Source of the DNA: Rhodanobacter sp. A1T4
Lineage (GTDB): Bacteria > Pseudomonadota > Gammaproteobacteria > Xanthomonadales > Rhodanobacteraceae
DNA length: 64,000 nucleotides
Direction: 5' to 3'
NCBI RefSeq assembly: GCF_014207185.1
Contig: NZ_JACHCP010000005.1
Coordinates: 372,001 to 436,000, forward strand
In this document: one piece after another, positions 63,640-64,000 of the stretch
How positions within the stretch are numbered: position 1 is the stretch's first letter
Layout: each line of letters starts with the position of its first letter
Notes under the pieces: generated by a model
Database searches by the model: none
What the model was told of the DNA's origin: nothing
The model's input: the letters and a program-made list of their open reading frames with translations, nothing else
Made by a program: the position numbers and the translations under genes

Positions 63640-64000
63640 TTAGCTACGTACGGGCTGATGGGGCCCGGCCGGCTTTCTGTTCCATCGATGTAATCGGGAA
63701 CGCAGGTAGCGCCTTGCGAACTTGACCAGCGAAAACAGGTAGATCGGCACCGCCGTGAATACGCCGATATGTTGCTCACGGAAAATCCGACGATAGCTGT
63801 CCAGCTCGCCCTGCTCCATGCGCCATACCTGCTGGCTCAACCCGCCGGCACCGAAATCAGGCTTGTAGGCAAAGGCGAGCGGCACCTCGAGCACACTGGC
63901 TTTGTTGCCGGCGAAGACGATCTGCATCCACAGCAGGTAGTCCTCACAGTATTTCTTCTTGGGTTCGAAACGTTGCGGGAGATCTCTGCGCAACATCACC
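63640..64000 (-). CDS. Glycosyltransferase family 2, C-terminal part (5' end beyond window)
   Basis: Only the last 120 codons are present; the frame is open to the window edge. RFEPKKKYCEDYLLWMQIVFAG is the acceptor-side ED-Y motif of GT2 enzymes, followed by VLEVPLAFAYKPDFGAGGLS and a C-terminal membrane-associated helix (IGVFTAVPIYLFSLVKFARRYLRSRLHRW). It stops 24 bp before the Wzy-type gene and clearly belongs to the same operon. The donor is unknown. Confidence 0.85.
   Translation of the reverse strand, partial: VMLRRDLPQRFEPKKKYCEDYLLWMQIVFAGNKASVLEVPLAFAYKPDFGAGGLSQQVWRMEQGELDSYRRIFREQHIGVFTAVPIYLFSLVKFARRYLRSRLHRWNRKPAGPHQPVRS

Noticed and set aside
1-64000. tRNA, rRNA, CRISPR arrays, integrase or prophage genes
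   Set aside because: I looked for conserved tRNA T-loops, regularly spaced repeats and integrase or transposase motifs and saw none. A dedicated search could still find a degenerate one.

Overview
The window is about 64 kb of GC-rich gammaproteobacterial chromosome. Its gene content fits Xanthomonadales, most likely Rhodanobacteraceae (a Dyella, Rhodanobacter, Frateuria or Luteibacter-like organism). The pointers are an Oar-like TonB-dependent receptor beside a LacI regulator, rsmG and parAB close together, a Wza/GumD-type exopolysaccharide locus, and CRP/Clp-like sites in front of that locus. The genus is inference; no rRNA or other decisive marker is present. I found no tRNA, rRNA, CRISPR array or intact insertion sequence.

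Layout. (1) 1-8.3 kb is a carbohydrate-uptake region: a TonB-dependent receptor cut by the window edge, its LacI regulator, a GH1 beta-glucosidase and a divergent UgpC/MalK-type ATPase. Two matching LacI-type operators tie these together. A small SPFH protein and rsmG lie in between. (2) 8.3-18.2 kb is housekeeping: parA-parB, a dolichol-phosphate-mannose-synthase-like transferase, a patatin phospholipase, a YafY/WYL regulator, a DUF481 outer-membrane protein, hemC, a Bax-inhibitor-1 protein and transketolase. (3) 18.2-25.7 kb is a tight minus-strand operon for glucose-6-phosphate metabolism: zwf, a HAD hydrolase, tal, pgi, pgm and a VIT-type metal transporter, with tkt following. Several junctions are ATGA overlaps. 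(4) 25.9-34.6 kb is one giant gene (2889 codons) for a cyclic beta-1,2-glucan synthase of the NdvB/ChvB family, just upstream of the sugar-phosphate operon. (5) 34.8-46.5 kb is mixed: GNAT, a PAS-GGDEF-EAL protein, two unrecognised genes, a FadI-type thiolase, a TonB C-terminal protein, a lipoprotein phospholipase D, SixA, YceI, an orphan ParA-like ATPase and a small membrane protein. (6) 46.6 kb to the end is an exopolysaccharide locus: PAP2 protein, Wza-like export lipoprotein, GumD/WcaJ-type initiating transferase, galE, a clan-A-like glycosidase, a DegT aminotransferase - glycosyltransferase - flavin-monooxygenase-like operon, a Tat-exported parallel beta-helix protein, further glycosyltransferases, a hexapeptide acetyltransferase and a Wzy/ligase-type protein. 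The locus runs off the right edge.

How the genes fit together. Pgm, GalE and the GumD-like enzyme form a plausible route from glucose-6-phosphate through UDP-sugars to lipid-linked sugar; UDP-glucose pyrophosphorylase is not in the window. NdvB would draw on the same UDP-glucose. The most interesting non-coding features are a leader of four consecutive hairpins that buries the ribosome-binding site of the GumD-like gene, two CRP/Clp-like sites each about 295 bp upstream of an exopolysaccharide operon, and two copies of a palindromic repeat with identical inner ends but different outer arms.
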